A DNA stretch of 64,000 nt from Paroedura picta (Eukaryota; Chordata; Lepidosauria; Squamata; Gekkonidae). Shown piece by piece: positions 19,101 to 34,100 of the stretch. Under the pieces are notes generated by a model, which did no database searches, was not told where the DNA came from, and saw nothing but the letters and a program-made list of their open reading frames with translations. Every line of letters begins with the position of its first letter. The first letter of the stretch is position 1. The position numbers and the translations under genes were made by a program. The stretch spans positions 30,566,490-30,630,489 of the forward strand of contig NC_135375.1 in assembly GCF_049243985.1 (NCBI RefSeq), read 5' to 3'.

Positions 19101-22100
19101 TGTTCACTGTAATATTTTAGTTCAAGTATTTTTCTTAATGAATTGGCAAACAATTCTCTTACCGGTTTGACCTAGGCATTTGCTTCATTGTGTGTGACTA
19201 ATATTAGGATGTTTTGTTTCATTGAACATTAGGAGTACTCCCTGTAGCCTCCTGGGCTGATGCAAGGAGAGCTAGTGTCTGTCCTGTGACTCTTCCAAAC
19301 AGTTATGTCACCTATGTACCCATTGGCTAGAGGGCTGGCTTTTTTAGTGTATGAATTGAGTGTAAATTGGGTGACAAAAACAGGACATCCTCTCAAGGGA
19401 GTCATCTCTGCAAGACAGAGATTATTCTTTGTTCTGAGGAGTCTAAAGGGCTGTGGCTGCTTCAGGAAATGTCCTTTGTAAGAATGATGCTTCATGTTCT
19501 ATGCATGAATTGACTTTCTACATGACTCTCATTACCCCATTTCTGTTTGAAATTTTTGGCTAAAATTACTGAATAATAAAGATGTTCTATTGCTAGTGCT
19601 GAAGTAATAGCTTCTTTGTTTTGATTGCAAGAGGTTTATAATCATAAAATTATTAACAGACAAACTTGTGTGTTTTCTCTCTACGCTTGATTCTCACCAT
19701 AGCTGCTGACCATAAAGTTGTTTCCTATTGTCCTACTGGCTTAATTGTCCATTTGTCATGACTTTTTGGCATTCTTATCATTTTTATACTCCCCAATTCT
19801 AATTATAATGATTTGGAAGTAAATTGTGTTGATATCTATAGAATTTATTTATTTCATTTATACCCCATCTTTCTCCCCTATGTGGACCCATTGATTGCAT
19901 TGTTCTCATCTCTTGTATTTTGTCTTCCCAACAACCCTGTGAAACAGATTAGAATGAGAATGTGTGACTGGCCCAAGTCCCTGTTGCAGAGTAGGGGTCA
20001 ACATGACTGTTGCAGATCCTAGTCCCATAACCGTTCTATTTTTATTTATTATTTTATTTACGTTACTTATGATCTGCCTTCCTCACCAAATAAATCAATA
20101 CAATTGACAGAATGGGGCATCCAATAGATAAGTCAAATCCTGTTGCATTGTGGAAGTCTGGAAACTAACTAGAGGTGAAGCACAGTGTACTAGGAACCTA
20201 GTTACAACAGTGAATAGTACAAACGATACGTGGTATAGTCTACAGTCCTGAACCTTTACCCCAAGCATCCTTCTGAACCATGGGCAGCCAATGGAGACTG
20301 CAGATTGTGTGTAATATGCATGTGCCATATGGCTTCCAATAATGAGCAAGCTACAGCATTCTTTACCAACTGGAATCTCCAGATTGATTTTGAGGGGAGA
20401 ATGCGTAGTGATCTGTTCTTGATGTCACTATGAAATGGATCCAGGCGGTTTAGCCATTAAACTAGAGAGCCTTCTTCTAGTTTAGACGCAGATAGGAGGC
20501 CCTTTTTTTGCAGCTACATTAATTTGTTTCTCTATCAGCAGTGTTGGATCCAGTATAATACAAGGCTCTTAATTGAGTCAGCTGAACCCTGTCAAAAATG
20601 GGGAAACATAATATCCTTCAAGACCTCTGACTTCCATGCCAGCGTTACCTCTGTCCTTCCAGGGCCAAGTTTCAGTTTATTCATTCTTAGCCGTTTAACT
20701 ACAGGAGTCAGGCAAAAATTAACTGTGAGTGATTTGATCTAAGGCAGGGGTAGTCAAACTGCGGCCCTCAAGATGTCCATGGACTACAATTCCCAGAAGC
20801 CCCTGCCAGCATTCGCTGGCAGGGGAATTCTGGGAAATGTAGTCCATGGACATCTGGAGGGCCGCAGTTTGACTACCCCTGATCTAAGGGCTTTACTTAC
20901 TTATTTATTTTTGAATTGAATGTATACCCCGTCCTTCCACAGAGGCTCACGACAGCTTACAGAAAGCTTTAAAACACACAATTAACTTTTAATTTAGGTT
21001 TTAAAATTGAACAGCAAAGGGATAGAATTGCACCCTGTGCAGTCCCAGAGGATAAGTCCCACACTGATGATAACTGATCTCCATCAGCTATTCTTTGAAT
21101 TAGGGCAGTGAGGAATGAATTGAACCAATCCAACATAGAATTCCTAATTTTACACTCTTACTAATATACAGCATTGAATTTTCAGTGAAATGTATTGAAG
21201 ACTGGGGTAGTAAGGGATAGGGGTTACAGTTGAACAACTTTATTTTAGCACATATTTTTTTACAATTGCCCATAATAAATTTTCTCCATATAAAGGTTAT
21301 TCTTAGTAGAGAACCTGATTTTGGCAAAGTTCTATAGGAGTGTTGAATTGAATATTTTTAAGAAAGGTTTATTTTCAGGTGAATATTTTTCAGTAGATTG
21401 TGAACTAAGGTCTACAAACTCCTGTTCAATAAAAGCTGAATGAGCCCCTAGTGGGATTAAATGGGCTTCATAAGAACTAGTACAGCGAATTTTGAACTTT
21501 CTAATTAAATTCCACCTGAGCCACTTGGTTTTCTGGTATACAGCAGATTTACCTTACATGGGTTGTCTGGCCTCTTTTATGTCCTTGAAACAGATCTGCA
21601 TGCTGATGCAAATAAGTAACTCTAGCAGGTTCTAACTGGTTTCTGCTCCTCAGTGCTCCACCTGTTTTTTATTGAGTTGGTAGCCACAGTAATGAGGCTA
21701 GTAGTAATTGAGTGAGTCTTAAAGCAGAGAAGCTACCTGCAGAATTTCTTTAGGTCAGATATGGTCTACGGAAGGTAGGGCTGGATTGGTGCTATCCTGT
21801 TGATGAATACCATGTTGATTTTGAGAGCTACTGGAAACGTGAATGGAGGCCTACTTTGAGATTCATTTAAACACTATTGAGGGTCAGGGGAAGTGATTGT
21901 TTGGGCTGTGCTTGTCTTTTTTTTTCTTTTTTAGCTTTGTCACCTGCTGTATTTGCTTGCTCGATATTTTCTTTGTGCTCAGCATAAACACAAAGTGAAA
22001 GTATAAGCAGGAGGCACTCTAACAGCTGTCCGGGCTCTGATTAATTTGATTCTAGTAGCTACCATTCTGATGCCTCTGAAAATGTTGATCATTTTGTTTG

Positions 22101-25100
22101 GATCAAAAGAACCATAAATATACATTATAAAAGTCAATTCTTGTCATTATTCTGATTTCAGGTATTTGGGGGGGGGGAACCATCAATGACATTTGTTTGA
22201 CATCCCAACAACTGAATCAAAATTGCCCTGTGTCAAGTGTAGCTTTTTTCCACCTCCACAAGAGAGACAGAGGGGGATGTTCTATCTTTTCACCGACATG
22301 ATTCTTACTTGACAACACAGGAAGATATGAGTCATTGTAGTACATATCCTAGGAGATGGCAGAGTTTCTGGCAAGCAACATGTATTGGGCATATTGTATT
22401 TGAGTCATGTTTACCATTTCTCGTTGTATCTAGCCGTATCCTGTAGGGTCGGGGAGAGTTTGTATTCAACACATAATCCTTCATTTCGCAAGTTAGCTTC
22501 TGCCTACTGAGATGGGAGCCAGTGTATTCTCCCAGTTTCAGCTTGCATGGACTGCCAAGGCATAATGCCTGAACAGGCTTTGGGGTTTGTTTTGAGCACT
22601 TTTTAAAAACTGTGTTGATGGTCACTTTAAATTTGCTTTTTGAATTTGCAGTGATGAGATTAACCAAGCCTACCTTGTTCACCAATATCCCTGTGACCTG
22701 TGAAGAGAGAGACTTGCCAGGTAAATGAAGATTGGGTATCCAGTAATACTGCAAAGCACTTATAGATTTGCATTCTAAAGATTACAAAAATAAACCCGGG
22801 TGATTACCTGAAATAGCTTGAAGTCAGGCTCTGAAATCGGGCGCTGGAAAATACTAGTTTAAAATAATATGGTTAATTTCAAACTATAGGAGGATTATTA
22901 AGGCAAAGCTGGACAATTCACAGTATATCTGATGCAGAGGTATACCCTCCCGAACCTTTTGTTTTCAATTGACTTTGTTTAGGATTGCACTGTTAGGCTC
23001 TAGAACAGGGGTTCCCGAAGTGGGTGATACGCCCCTCGTAGTCACGGTTCTGTCAGAGCTGTTGTGCAGTGTCTGTTGTGGGGAGAGGAAAGGATGGCAG
23101 TTGTAAGCTGCTTTGAGACTCCATTGAGTAGTGAAAAGCAGGGTATAAAAACAAACTTTTCTTCTAAGGTCAGCCAAGTGAAGATTTGAACCCAAGACTG
23201 CTTACCAAATCTAACAGCAACACCACATTGAGCTGCACCTATTGCATCCCCACTCACTGCTTTGTTTACGTTTTCTTGTTTTGGGAGATAGCTAGGAAGA
23301 AACTAAATGCAAGGAATAACAGACCCTCTTTATTACTAAAAAGTTATGCAAGGAGGGACTTGTGTTAGCTTGATACACAGGAGTAAGAATAACTTCATAT
23401 GCCACAATTCTGTACATCTAAAGAATATTGCAGGAGCCTCCTTAGTATATGGTTAATCTACTGAGAAGAAAAAAGTCAAACTATTAAAACAGGGTGTCTG
23501 TAACAGATCAGGTCCTAGAACTCAAAATGTTGGCCATGGTGTATCTGACTAATTTTTGTATTATTGCAGGAGATCTTTTCAACCAGCTAATGAAAGATGA
23601 TCCTTCAACTGTAAAAGGGGCAGAAACACTAATGCTTGGAGAAATGTTGACTTTGCCTCAGAACTTTGGGTAAGAGTTGCATATATAGTTTGAGACCATT
23701 GTTCTTGCAATCTTCAATCTGGGGCAAAACGATCATAAATCTTATCTATGCCGCTGATTTCAATGAGATGTTTTTGCCAGCAATCATAAGTAGGATCTCA
23801 GCCTTGGCCTGTTTTTACTCTCTTGTCCCTAGCCCATGCATAAAGCATGTTCTTTCTTTGCTTTGTTATAGCAACAAGCTGTTTTCAAGAGTTGCTCCTC
23901 ACCAACTATTTTAATATTCAGTTTTGAGATTAAGAAGTTAGGCATCAAGCTTACTAACTCTGAATCAGTGTCAAATCTGTGAACAGTCTTAGAAGTGGGG
24001 GCATGGCTCAGATCTCCTGCTTGGCATGCCAAAGCTCTAGTGTTCAGTGTTGAGAATCTCCAGTGAAAAGGATCAGGTTGGGGATGATGTGAAAGACCTC
24101 AGCCTGAGGCCCTGGAGAAGTGTTGCCAGTCTGAGTCAGTATAAAGCATCTTTCATGTCCAACATGTGATCTGGCTGAAAAGATCCCTACCATCCTAGGA
24201 GCTGGAGCTGGTGAGAATGAAGCCTATACAAGTCTACATCCAGGCATTGCAAAACATCCAGCCATTGCTTTAGGATGCTTTGGGCCGATCCTGCGTTGAG
24301 CAGGGGGTTGGACTAGATGGCCTGTATGGCCCCTTCCAACTCTATGATTCTGTGATTCTAAAACCATCTACTATAGTGATGAAATCATACTCCATCAGTG
24401 TCACTCTCACATGCTTTAACTCGGGGGTCATCAACCCCCGATCTGCGGCCCGGTACCAGGCCGTCGGCAGTCATGCCTGCCTCCCCCCCCCCCCCACTAT
24501 GAGAAGCTTGGGGAAGAGGCAGGCCCGGCACGCCGGCAACGCAAACACGCACGCGCAGTTGCCAAAAGAGATCTGGGAAATCACAAACCAATCAGTATAA
24601 TGTTGCTACTGGGTAATTGGTAGAATTGGTAGAATCCGTTATTAAGGGTAGAATTACTAGGCACACAGATGAACAAGAGCTACTGAGAAAGAATCCGGAT
24701 GGATTCTGTAAGGTAAGATCTTGTCTCACTAATAGGGATGGATACAAACTAGGAAATTCCAGTTTGAGATTTGAGGTGATCCCAAACTGAACAACCAAGA
24801 CTAAATAAAAATCCCCAAAATGAACTGGACAGTTCGGACCCCCTTTCTCTCGGTCACAGTTTGGCAGGTCTGCCCTTCAGCAATTAGGTTTAAATGGCTG
24901 CTGGTCATTTCAGTGGTTCATTTTGCTTCCCCCTGCTTGGAAAGGGCAAAGTGAAATGGGCAGTTTAAATGCCTTGCAGCCATTTAAGCTTAACAGCTGA
25001 CAGATGAACTGCCCTGCTCAGCTGTTAGGTTTAAATGGCCTGAACCTCCAAACCAAACTGAACAGAAGTCTGGGGAAATGTTTGGGAAAGGCTTGGGGAA

Positions 25101-28100
25101 CATTGATTCAGAGACCATGAATAAGGCAAAATTCATGACAAATTTTGGCTCATGGTTTGTGCCCATCCCTTTTAGAGTTCTTTGAGAGGATGAACAAGCC
25201 CAAGGACAAGGGTGACCCAATAGATGTTGTTTACCAGGACATCCAGAAAGCTTTGATAAAGTTCCTCATTAAAGGCTCCTAAGCAAACTCAGCAGCTGTG
25301 GGATAAGAATTCAAGACTTCTTGCAGATTAAAAACTGGTTAATTAATAGAAAACAGATGATGAGTGAACTCAGAATCTGAGACAGTTAAGGGATCTTGGT
25401 CCCTTTAACTCCAGCTATCTGGCTGCCATTTTGGTAGCTGGAAGAATCACAACAAAATCCAGATGAATTAATACCCGAAAAATCCTGATACGGTATTTTT
25501 AAAAAATGGAGCCGACTAGCCAAATGCACACGCTACTGAAGATGTCAACTCAGTATGAGACTGCAATAAAAAAGGCAAATGCTATGCTGAGGATTCTTAG
25601 GGACTAAAATACATCAGCCAGTATCACAACGCCCCTGGCTTCATTTAGAATATTATATACAGTTCTGATCACTCTAACTCAAAAGATATTACAGCATTAG
25701 AAAAGGGCAACTAAAATGATTAAGGGGGCAGAACACCTTCCCTGTGATGGAAAGTTAAAGAAAGGGCTTTTAAACTTGGAAAAACAGCAATTGAGGGGTG
25801 ACATGATACAGGATAGAGAAGTTGGAAAAATAAATATTTCTCTTCCTTTCTCACAATATAAGAACTCATGGACCCTCAATGAAATTAATGATCAGTAGGC
25901 TCAGAACTAAAAAGGAATTACTTCTTCACTCCAAAAGTAATTAACATGTGGCCTTCACTGCCATAGGAAGTAGCAGTGCTTACAAGCATAGACAGCTTCA
26001 AGGAGGGACTGAATAAATATATGGAGGAGTGGTCCAATGGCTATTAGCCACAATGTATAGATGGAGCACTATGTCTCGAGCAGTGATGCTCTGTGTTCTT
26101 GGTGTTTGGGGGCAACAAAGGAAGGGCTCCTGGAATTGTGACCCCACTGGTGGAATTCCTGATGGCCCCCGGGTTTTGGCCACTCTGTGGCACAAAGTGT
26201 TGGATTGGTTGGGCCCATTGGCCTGATCCAACATGTCTTCTCTTGTGTTCTTATTAACTGCATAATAGTAGATTCTGATTCTGGTCCCTGAAACATACGT
26301 AGTTGTTAAAGATGGACAATAATACACTTAAACTCTGTTTGTATATATGCATTATTTAAATTCTTTTTTCCTCTCCACTACCACCATTCCCTTTTAACAG
26401 AAATATATTCTTAGGAGAGACGTTTTCCAGCTACATTAGCGTACATAATGACAGTCACCAAGTGGTAAAAGACATTTTGGTAAAGGTATGCTTGAATTTA
26501 TTAATTTTTAAATTAATTAATTACAGTTAAAGTTTTCCCCCCCAGTCACTTGTGTTTCTTAGTGAGGGTAACAAAACTTCTGCTGTGGAGGTGGTATTGT
26601 GCAGGAGAATGTCACAAGCTTGCATTCATTTCATTGATGCCTTTGCCCTTCTTGACAGATTGTGCCCAATTTAAGGGAACGCCCTGGATAAGAGGCTAAA
26701 GAAGGATAAAGATGACTCTTCCCTTACTCATCAAAAACTGGTGGTGCAATGGTGGTTTGGAGTCTGCATCTCTCTTGGATACTGTCTTCCCACCTATGTG
26801 TGCATCAAGTCACTTTTGACTTTTGGCAACCCTATGAATTAATGACCTTCAAAATGATTGACATTCAATTATCACTTGGCCTCTGGAGTTTATCTGTATG
26901 CCATTTTATGAGGAGTAGCGGATTAGATGTTACAGTGTCAGACTTCCAGGAGGAAAACACAGAGCCAAAGCAAGCTGGCCTTGGGCAAACCACCATCTCG
27001 GAGTGTCTCTTGTTTCATTAGCCAAATGTGGAAGTTCACGGCTGAGTGTGTGCTCTCAGGGTGAAATGAGAATTCTTATGGAATGGAACACAAGGATAGT
27101 TGGTTCCATTTTTAAGGACCTCCGTGTTTTCACAAGCTTGTGAATTTGCCTACTGAAGTACTATATAACGGGAGAGCAAGAGAATGTTTCTGGAGCCAGA
27201 AGTATTTTTCCACACCAGAGTACATTTAGTTTGCAGAAGTACTTTTTAATCTAAGCCCAGAGATGTTGGTGTTCTGTTTGCACAACCTTTTGAGTAACAA
27301 CAAGCATGGTCACTGCCACAGAGCTGGAACACCATAACACTCTGCGAACGTTTGCATAAATTCATAAACACTGTATGCAATTATTAGCAGGTGTTCACTT
27401 CCCTCCATCCATTCCCATTTCAGGCCATTAGTCGCTACAGGCTGTGTTAAATGCCTTTGTCTTTCAATAGTCTAATTCTGAAGCTCACCCATTCTTTTCT
27501 TATCCTCTGCCTATGTTCTCAATGCCAAGGCTGACTTGCAGACAAGTTCGCAGCGTTTGAATCTTTCCGCCTCCACTGCAGCAGTGGCAGAACTCAAACC
27601 AGACTGTTGCATCGATGACGTCATTCACCATGAAGTAAAAGAAATAGGGACACACATGTAAGACAGCAAATTCTTTCTTCTGAGTTATATGTGTTACTCT
27701 CTCCCCCTGTTGTAAATATACGAGCTATTGTATTTAGATGCTCCAAGCAAAAAGATATTTATTGCACGTTTTGTGTTTATTGCTCTGTCCCACCTCCCAT
27801 GAATATATCTAAGACAGAGAAATAGCTAAAACCCATTGATTTGTTTGTCTTTTTCAGCTTAGTGTGTGCTGTAAGTTACACAACACAGACAGGTGAGAAG
27901 ATGTACTTCAGAAAGTTCTTCAAATTTCAGGTATTGACACGGCAACAATTCAGGCAGTATTGCAAGCAATCAATACTCTTCTTCTCTTCCTCCTAGTCTT
28001 CCTTCGATATGCTCACAATTTTGCTATATATATTTGAGTTCTTCTTCTACTGTATTTGTTTTGCCTGCTCTACTTTTCTTCAGTGCTAAAACGAAGCATA

Positions 28101-31100
28101 GAATGTAGTAAATGGGTAAATCAAATGCTCTGGTAGCAAAATACAGCTTGGCTATCTTGTCGTATAGTTACATATAGAAGATTCTGGACATCTTTAAAAT
28201 GGTTTTTGGTAGGGACACACATAGAGAATATTATGCTAAGTTTACAGCCACACTCTTTCTTCCTCAAGTATGCAATCACAAGAGTTGGTTCTAGGCCTCG
28301 GCCAGGGCCAGAGCCTTTTTGGTCCTTGCCCCCACCTGGTGGAATGAGCTCCTGGAAGAGTTGCAGGCCCTGTGTAAACGTTTTGCATTCTGCAGGGCCT
28401 GCAAGATGGAGCTCTTCCACCAGGTTTATGGTTGAGGTCAGGGCAGAGAAAGATCAGTTGCCGCTCCCTTGGTAAGAAGCAGATGACCATCGAACATCTA
28501 ATGGCACCTATTCCTGCTCCCTCATACACACATATGCACACACACACCAGACACGCACACACACATCCTGTTGTGAATTGTGTTAGGGGGAGGTAGATGA
28601 CTTATAATACCTCCATGTTGTATTTCTCACATCGTCTGTATTTTGTCCTTTTTATTCATTTTTATTTATGGGGGTTTATTGGGGATTTTAGTGTTGTGGA
28701 CTGTTGTAACCCGCCAGGATCTGGCTCCAGGAGTGGCAGGAAATAAATTTGAAATAATAATAGTTAATTTAAGCTCATAAAGTGATTGTAATCCAACATG
28801 GCAGCCAAATTAGCTACCACCTTCCTACTTGTGATGGAGTCCTGACAGTTCTTTGCCTTTTGAAGTTCTGAGACTAGTGCTCAGATTACACGGGGAATTG
28901 TTAAACTCCCTGCCTTTCTGGGAGACGACAATGTTCCAAGAATTCCAAGGGATCTTACTTCAATATAATTTGAAAACTGTGCCCTGAATATTTAAATGAC
29001 AGCTATCACCAGTTCAAAGGCACACTTGATATACTTCTGATGTTTCACGTGTTCCTTGAGACCCCCCCCCCCCAGTGTTTTGTGAACAGGACGGATGCTA
29101 GTGGTTGGGTATCATAATCTGAAGTTTATGAGATCTCCTTTCAAGATACAGGATCAACTTGGGCCTGCTAAGGATGAAGCCATCTGCAAGAAGAAATCTC
29201 TTACTGCCTGAAAAAGGCTCTGCCCTTACCTAAGCTGGGTGGTACGATCCATCCCATTGAGTTTGCATATGGCAAGAATGGGAGCCATACAGATCCTGAC
29301 TTGAATGGGACTTCCATGATTGCATAGGAATTGACTTTCCCTGGCTCTGTGCTTCTGGCTGCATCTTCTGCCTGCCCTGTTCCTCAGCTCAGGATTTTCT
29401 GGGTGTAGACTTGCCAAACAAACCACAGGGGGCTGTAGGTTTGAGCACAGCACTGGGAAAACTTCAGCCACTAAGATAGTCAGGAGCAACACAGCGTTTA
29501 TCTTACAATAAGCTTATCTGGATCAAGATCTTGCAGGTTGAATAGTTTAAAACTTTTTAATAAGTTTAATAAAGCTTTGATATACTACTTGAGACTACTT
29601 ACCATGTTTAACAATGATAAGTTATTAAAGGCACAGTAGTTCAGCCAAGAAGAAAAGGAAACTGTTGTCCTGGATGGACATGTGCTAAATGAGCTTGGGA
29701 AGTGTAGAGGGACAACTTTTATAATAGGTTAAGCGACCTAAATGTATGCATGGTTCAGACTACTATCACCAAAGTGAACAGCAATGATTCAGAAGTTTTT
29801 GACTGTGTTTTCAGAAGACATTTGGCTTCTACTTGAGAGCCAGTGTTGCTCAAGGTTTGAGAGATCCAGTTTCAAATGTCCACTGGACCATGAAGGTCAA
29901 TCATTCTTCCTAATCTGCCCCAAAGAGTGGTGAACCCAGGCTGCCCTTAGTGGAAATGCTCAACATGAGATAGTCCTAGATAATCTTCAGCATACTTGCA
30001 CCATGAAATGCAATTTGCAATTAGGACCTTAATTAGGTTTAATTAAAGCCAGGTCCCTTCATATACTGTCTTGCTCCTTTGACTACTTGATTTCCAGGCC
30101 AAAATCCTATGCAAATAAAAACCTTTCGCCTCAGTCTGTCTGTTACTTATAATACTAAACTTTATTGATGTACTACTTTAAGGCTGAGCTCAGTTGCGTC
30201 TCTGTGCAGGTGCAAACCTTGTTTTGCTTCCAGTTGCAGAGCTCCATCAGTAGTTGATAGGGAATTACATTCAGCTGCTCTGGTACTGATTGCATTGCTT
30301 CTAATAGCTGGAACCAGAGGAAGGCAGCATTTTGAAAGGCACATGGTGGTGGTTGTTCGACACAACCCACACGGACACAGGGTTTTAGTTCCAAAATGTG
30401 TCATCATTATAAGAAGCCTGATGAAGAGCTGTGCATCCAGCAATCTCCTTCTAAAGAGAAAATACCCACTTTGTGGCGGAAGCATTTGCCACTTTGCTGT
30501 GAAATACTCCTGGCCTGAAGCAAAATGTTTATACAAATGTAGCCACTGGAAGTAGCAGACTTGAGTAAAGTCTGCCGGAGTGAACTTTTTGTACCTGTGA
30601 ATGCAAGCCAATTGAGCCAGCTTCCTATTCATGACTTACGAGTACAGAAGTGGTACTTGACGTTGATGGAGAAGTCTGATAAATCTCCCTTTAGCATTTA
30701 TCCTTTTTTTGAACAGGTTCTGAAACCCTTAGATGTGAAAACTAAATTCTACAATGCTGAGGTAAGTGGTGAATGCCATGTTTAGGGTTTTGTATGCAGT
30801 GGTTTGTTAGATATATGGCGTCTTAATAATAACACAGTAGTGGAGGAAGGGTTGTTTTGCATGAAGGAAGGTCCCAGGTTTAATCCCTGGTATCTCCACT
30901 TAAAAGGATCAGGTAGTAGGCGATGTGAACCTGTAACTCTAGAGCAGGGGTAGTCAACCTGTGGTCCTCCAGATGTCCATGGACTACAATTCCCAGGAGC
31001 CCCTGCCAGCATTTGCAACTGCCTGTCTGAGGAGATAGTACTGACCCTGATAGACTAACGGCTTGACTCAGTGGCACTTGGTAATTCTCCCATCCATCTT

Positions 31101-34100
31101 TTCTGATCCCATGAGAGAAAGAAAGGCCTGTTTCAGAATCTGCCCTTCACTGACTGGCAAAACATTTTTAAATTCCCTTTTGTATAGCCTAATTATTGTA
31201 GCACCTCTGCCTGTTGGGACTGTTTGACAGGCATTAACTGACTTTGCCACTGTGTTTTTTATTAGCTTGACTACGTGTTGATGACAGAATCAGAACACTG
31301 AAGAATAGAAATAGGAAAAATTGAGACATCAGTAATAAAAAACCCTTGAGGAAGCATACTGAATCTAGTGGTAATTTACCCTTTTTTGGCATGCTGAGTC
31401 TCAGACTTCCAAAAATAAATACAATGACATAAAAAGGATACCAGTTTTTTTTTAAAGGCTGCTTAGCTGCTGTAGCTTTGACAAAAATTACTCTTGGTGA
31501 TGAGGTGAAGTAAACAGGTGAGTGATGTCTATCCCTTGGTACTTTTTAACTGACACCTATCCATTGGTCTTTGACATGGCCATCTTGGACAGGTGTCTGT
31601 ATACCCTTAGATTTGCTCCCTTTTTAAAAAGAATCCCTGTCTGCTTTAATGGTATTTCTTATCAAATATATTGAATCCTGGTTTATCCAAAAAGGATGTT
31701 TTATCAGTCCTGGGTAGAACTATTACTTTAAGTGAGCATTCACATTAAAATACATCCAGTGTGAATGACAATATCTCTTTATAAAGAATGTTTAGTATGA
31801 TTTGTTCAACTACAACTATGGGGTTGGATCCAGCCGAAAAGCTTGCGGAAGAAGTTGGGATCTTTTACCCAGCAGCCTGCTGTTTGCTCCCAAAATCCTT
31901 TCTGAGGGTCAGGAGAGCCTCACACACCAAATTCACCTGGGTATGAAGTGATGCATCAGTAAGGGGGAAATCAGGTAAAATCAACATCTCTTCCCTTCCT
32001 TTGCTGGGTGGTACTACTATGAAAGATGAAGTTGGTTTTTGTACCCCACTTTTCTCTACCAGAAGGAGTCTCCAAGCAGCTTATAATTGCCTTCCCTTCC
32101 TCTCCCCACAACAGATACCTCATGAGGTAATGCTGAGAGAGCCCTGACATGCCTTTTCTTTGAGAACAGCTCTATCAAATGACAAGCCCAAAGTCACCCA
32201 GCTGGCTGCATGTGGAGGAGCGGGGAATCAAACCCAGCTTGCCAGACTAGAAGCTGCTGCTCTTAACCACTACACCACACTGTCTTTCAGAAGGAGGCAG
32301 ATCCTACCTTGCTTCCCCCTCATCTCTGCAGTACTTTGTGCTGTTGTACATTCTTTTGATGGGGCTCTTCAGGCTTTTGCTCCTTCAGAAAGCTTTTTTG
32401 CTGGATTCTCTCTGGGGTATCCAAAAACGAAGAAACTAGAGCTTTAAAAAGGAGGTGGTAATTTTCTCCATCACTGACCTCACTGATCTACTTTTTCACA
32501 AAGTATTCTGCAATAACATGTAACGTCCTTCATCCAGGGCCTGAAAGGCAATAAGGGGGCAAATTGTGGCCTGAGGGTTTAATGTGTGGCCACTGAAATT
32601 GCTGTGGCAGCAAATATACTTTTAAAAAATGAAATTCAATGATCCATTACTGCTCTGGAACAGACCATCAATAAACATTTCTTATGTAATATTGCTTAGG
32701 ACTGGGGACAGGTGTCTGAGAGTGTGATTGGGGAACTTTCACAGCGTCTTGTAAAATCCCACATGTAAAAGATTTTCATCTCAGTGATTTTGCCCTTCCT
32801 GAATTCCATGCTTCAGGCCTGGCCTACTATGGATGCAGCAGAATTGGTGGCAGAATGTCCTGTACCACTTCATATTGCAGATGGTGGATGGCTTTTTTTT
32901 TTTAAATGCTTCCACGCATTAAAAAAAAATTATGTAAGCTTAACTAATGCGGGCATCTGCTGACCTTGTCCTCTCCCTCTTTGTGCTATTTTCCTTAACG
33001 GAAAGGGATGTTGGACTATTTGTGTGAACGACCCAGTTGTGTAATAATTTGCCTCTGGACACTATCTAAATGGCACATGGTTCAGTAATGAGGAGATGAG
33101 AGTCCCACATGCATTTTGTCTCATGGATCAAGCCTATCTCATTTAAAGGCATGAATTAGCATACTGAACTTGTTCAAACAGTCGGAAAGTGCATGTAGCA
33201 ATTGTGGTCTTCTAATGGTGCTTACTATATTCACGTAATTTGTTTGCAATTTTTTTTAAATGTGAGTCTGTGCTGAACATATTTCTTCCTTCTAATTGAG
33301 ACTTTCCCCTTTAGATAATATGGACAAAATTTAAAGGGAGGGATTTAAAAAAAATTCTCCCTTCCGGAAGTCTTTAGCCTGATGCGGGGCTTCTCTCGCA
33401 AGCACATTGTAGTTTACCCATGGGTACATGGCGTAATAACTGTTATATGTAGCTTATTTCATCACTGTACCATTTGCTGGCACAAGTCTTATTTGCAAAT
33501 AAGATTTCTTATTAGTAGTCCTTTTACTTTTTTCCCATTGCCAGTTTACATTCCTATTACTAATGCTGTCTCGTTTAGAATACGCAAAAAAATGCACAAG
33601 AAATGCATTTTATTTGAAATTAGTTGTCCTCCTTTTTCTTTAACATTTAACCCTAATTTCTCTAATGTTTTCTTTTTTTATTTTCCCATTAGAGTGACCT
33701 CAGTTCTGTGGTAATTTTATTTATTATTTATAAATATGTATGCTTGTCTTCTGTTTGTGACTCTGCCTGTTACTAACATTTTGAAAACCAAATAGAAAAG
33801 CAATGTTTCACTGTCTCCATATATAACATATGTGTATGTGTGTTTCCTTTGAGAGGGAAGGTTAAAATAACTATTCAAATACATTGGCTCTCTCTTTGGT
33901 ATCCATTGTTTATCAAAGTTAATTCAGACCCTATTAGTGTTTATCATGGCTTATTGAGTGAGCACCAAATGAATTCCTTGCCTCCATTTGAGGATATAGG
34001 TCCAAATAATGTTCCCAGAGGGATATTGCATCACATGGGCCCATTCTGCACACATAGAATAATGCACTTCCAGTGTGCTTTTGCAGCTGGATTGTCCTGT

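Noticed and set aside
22332-22754. 140-residue minus-strand frame
   Set aside because: It overlaps TRAPPC13 exon 2 in antisense and has no family resemblance.
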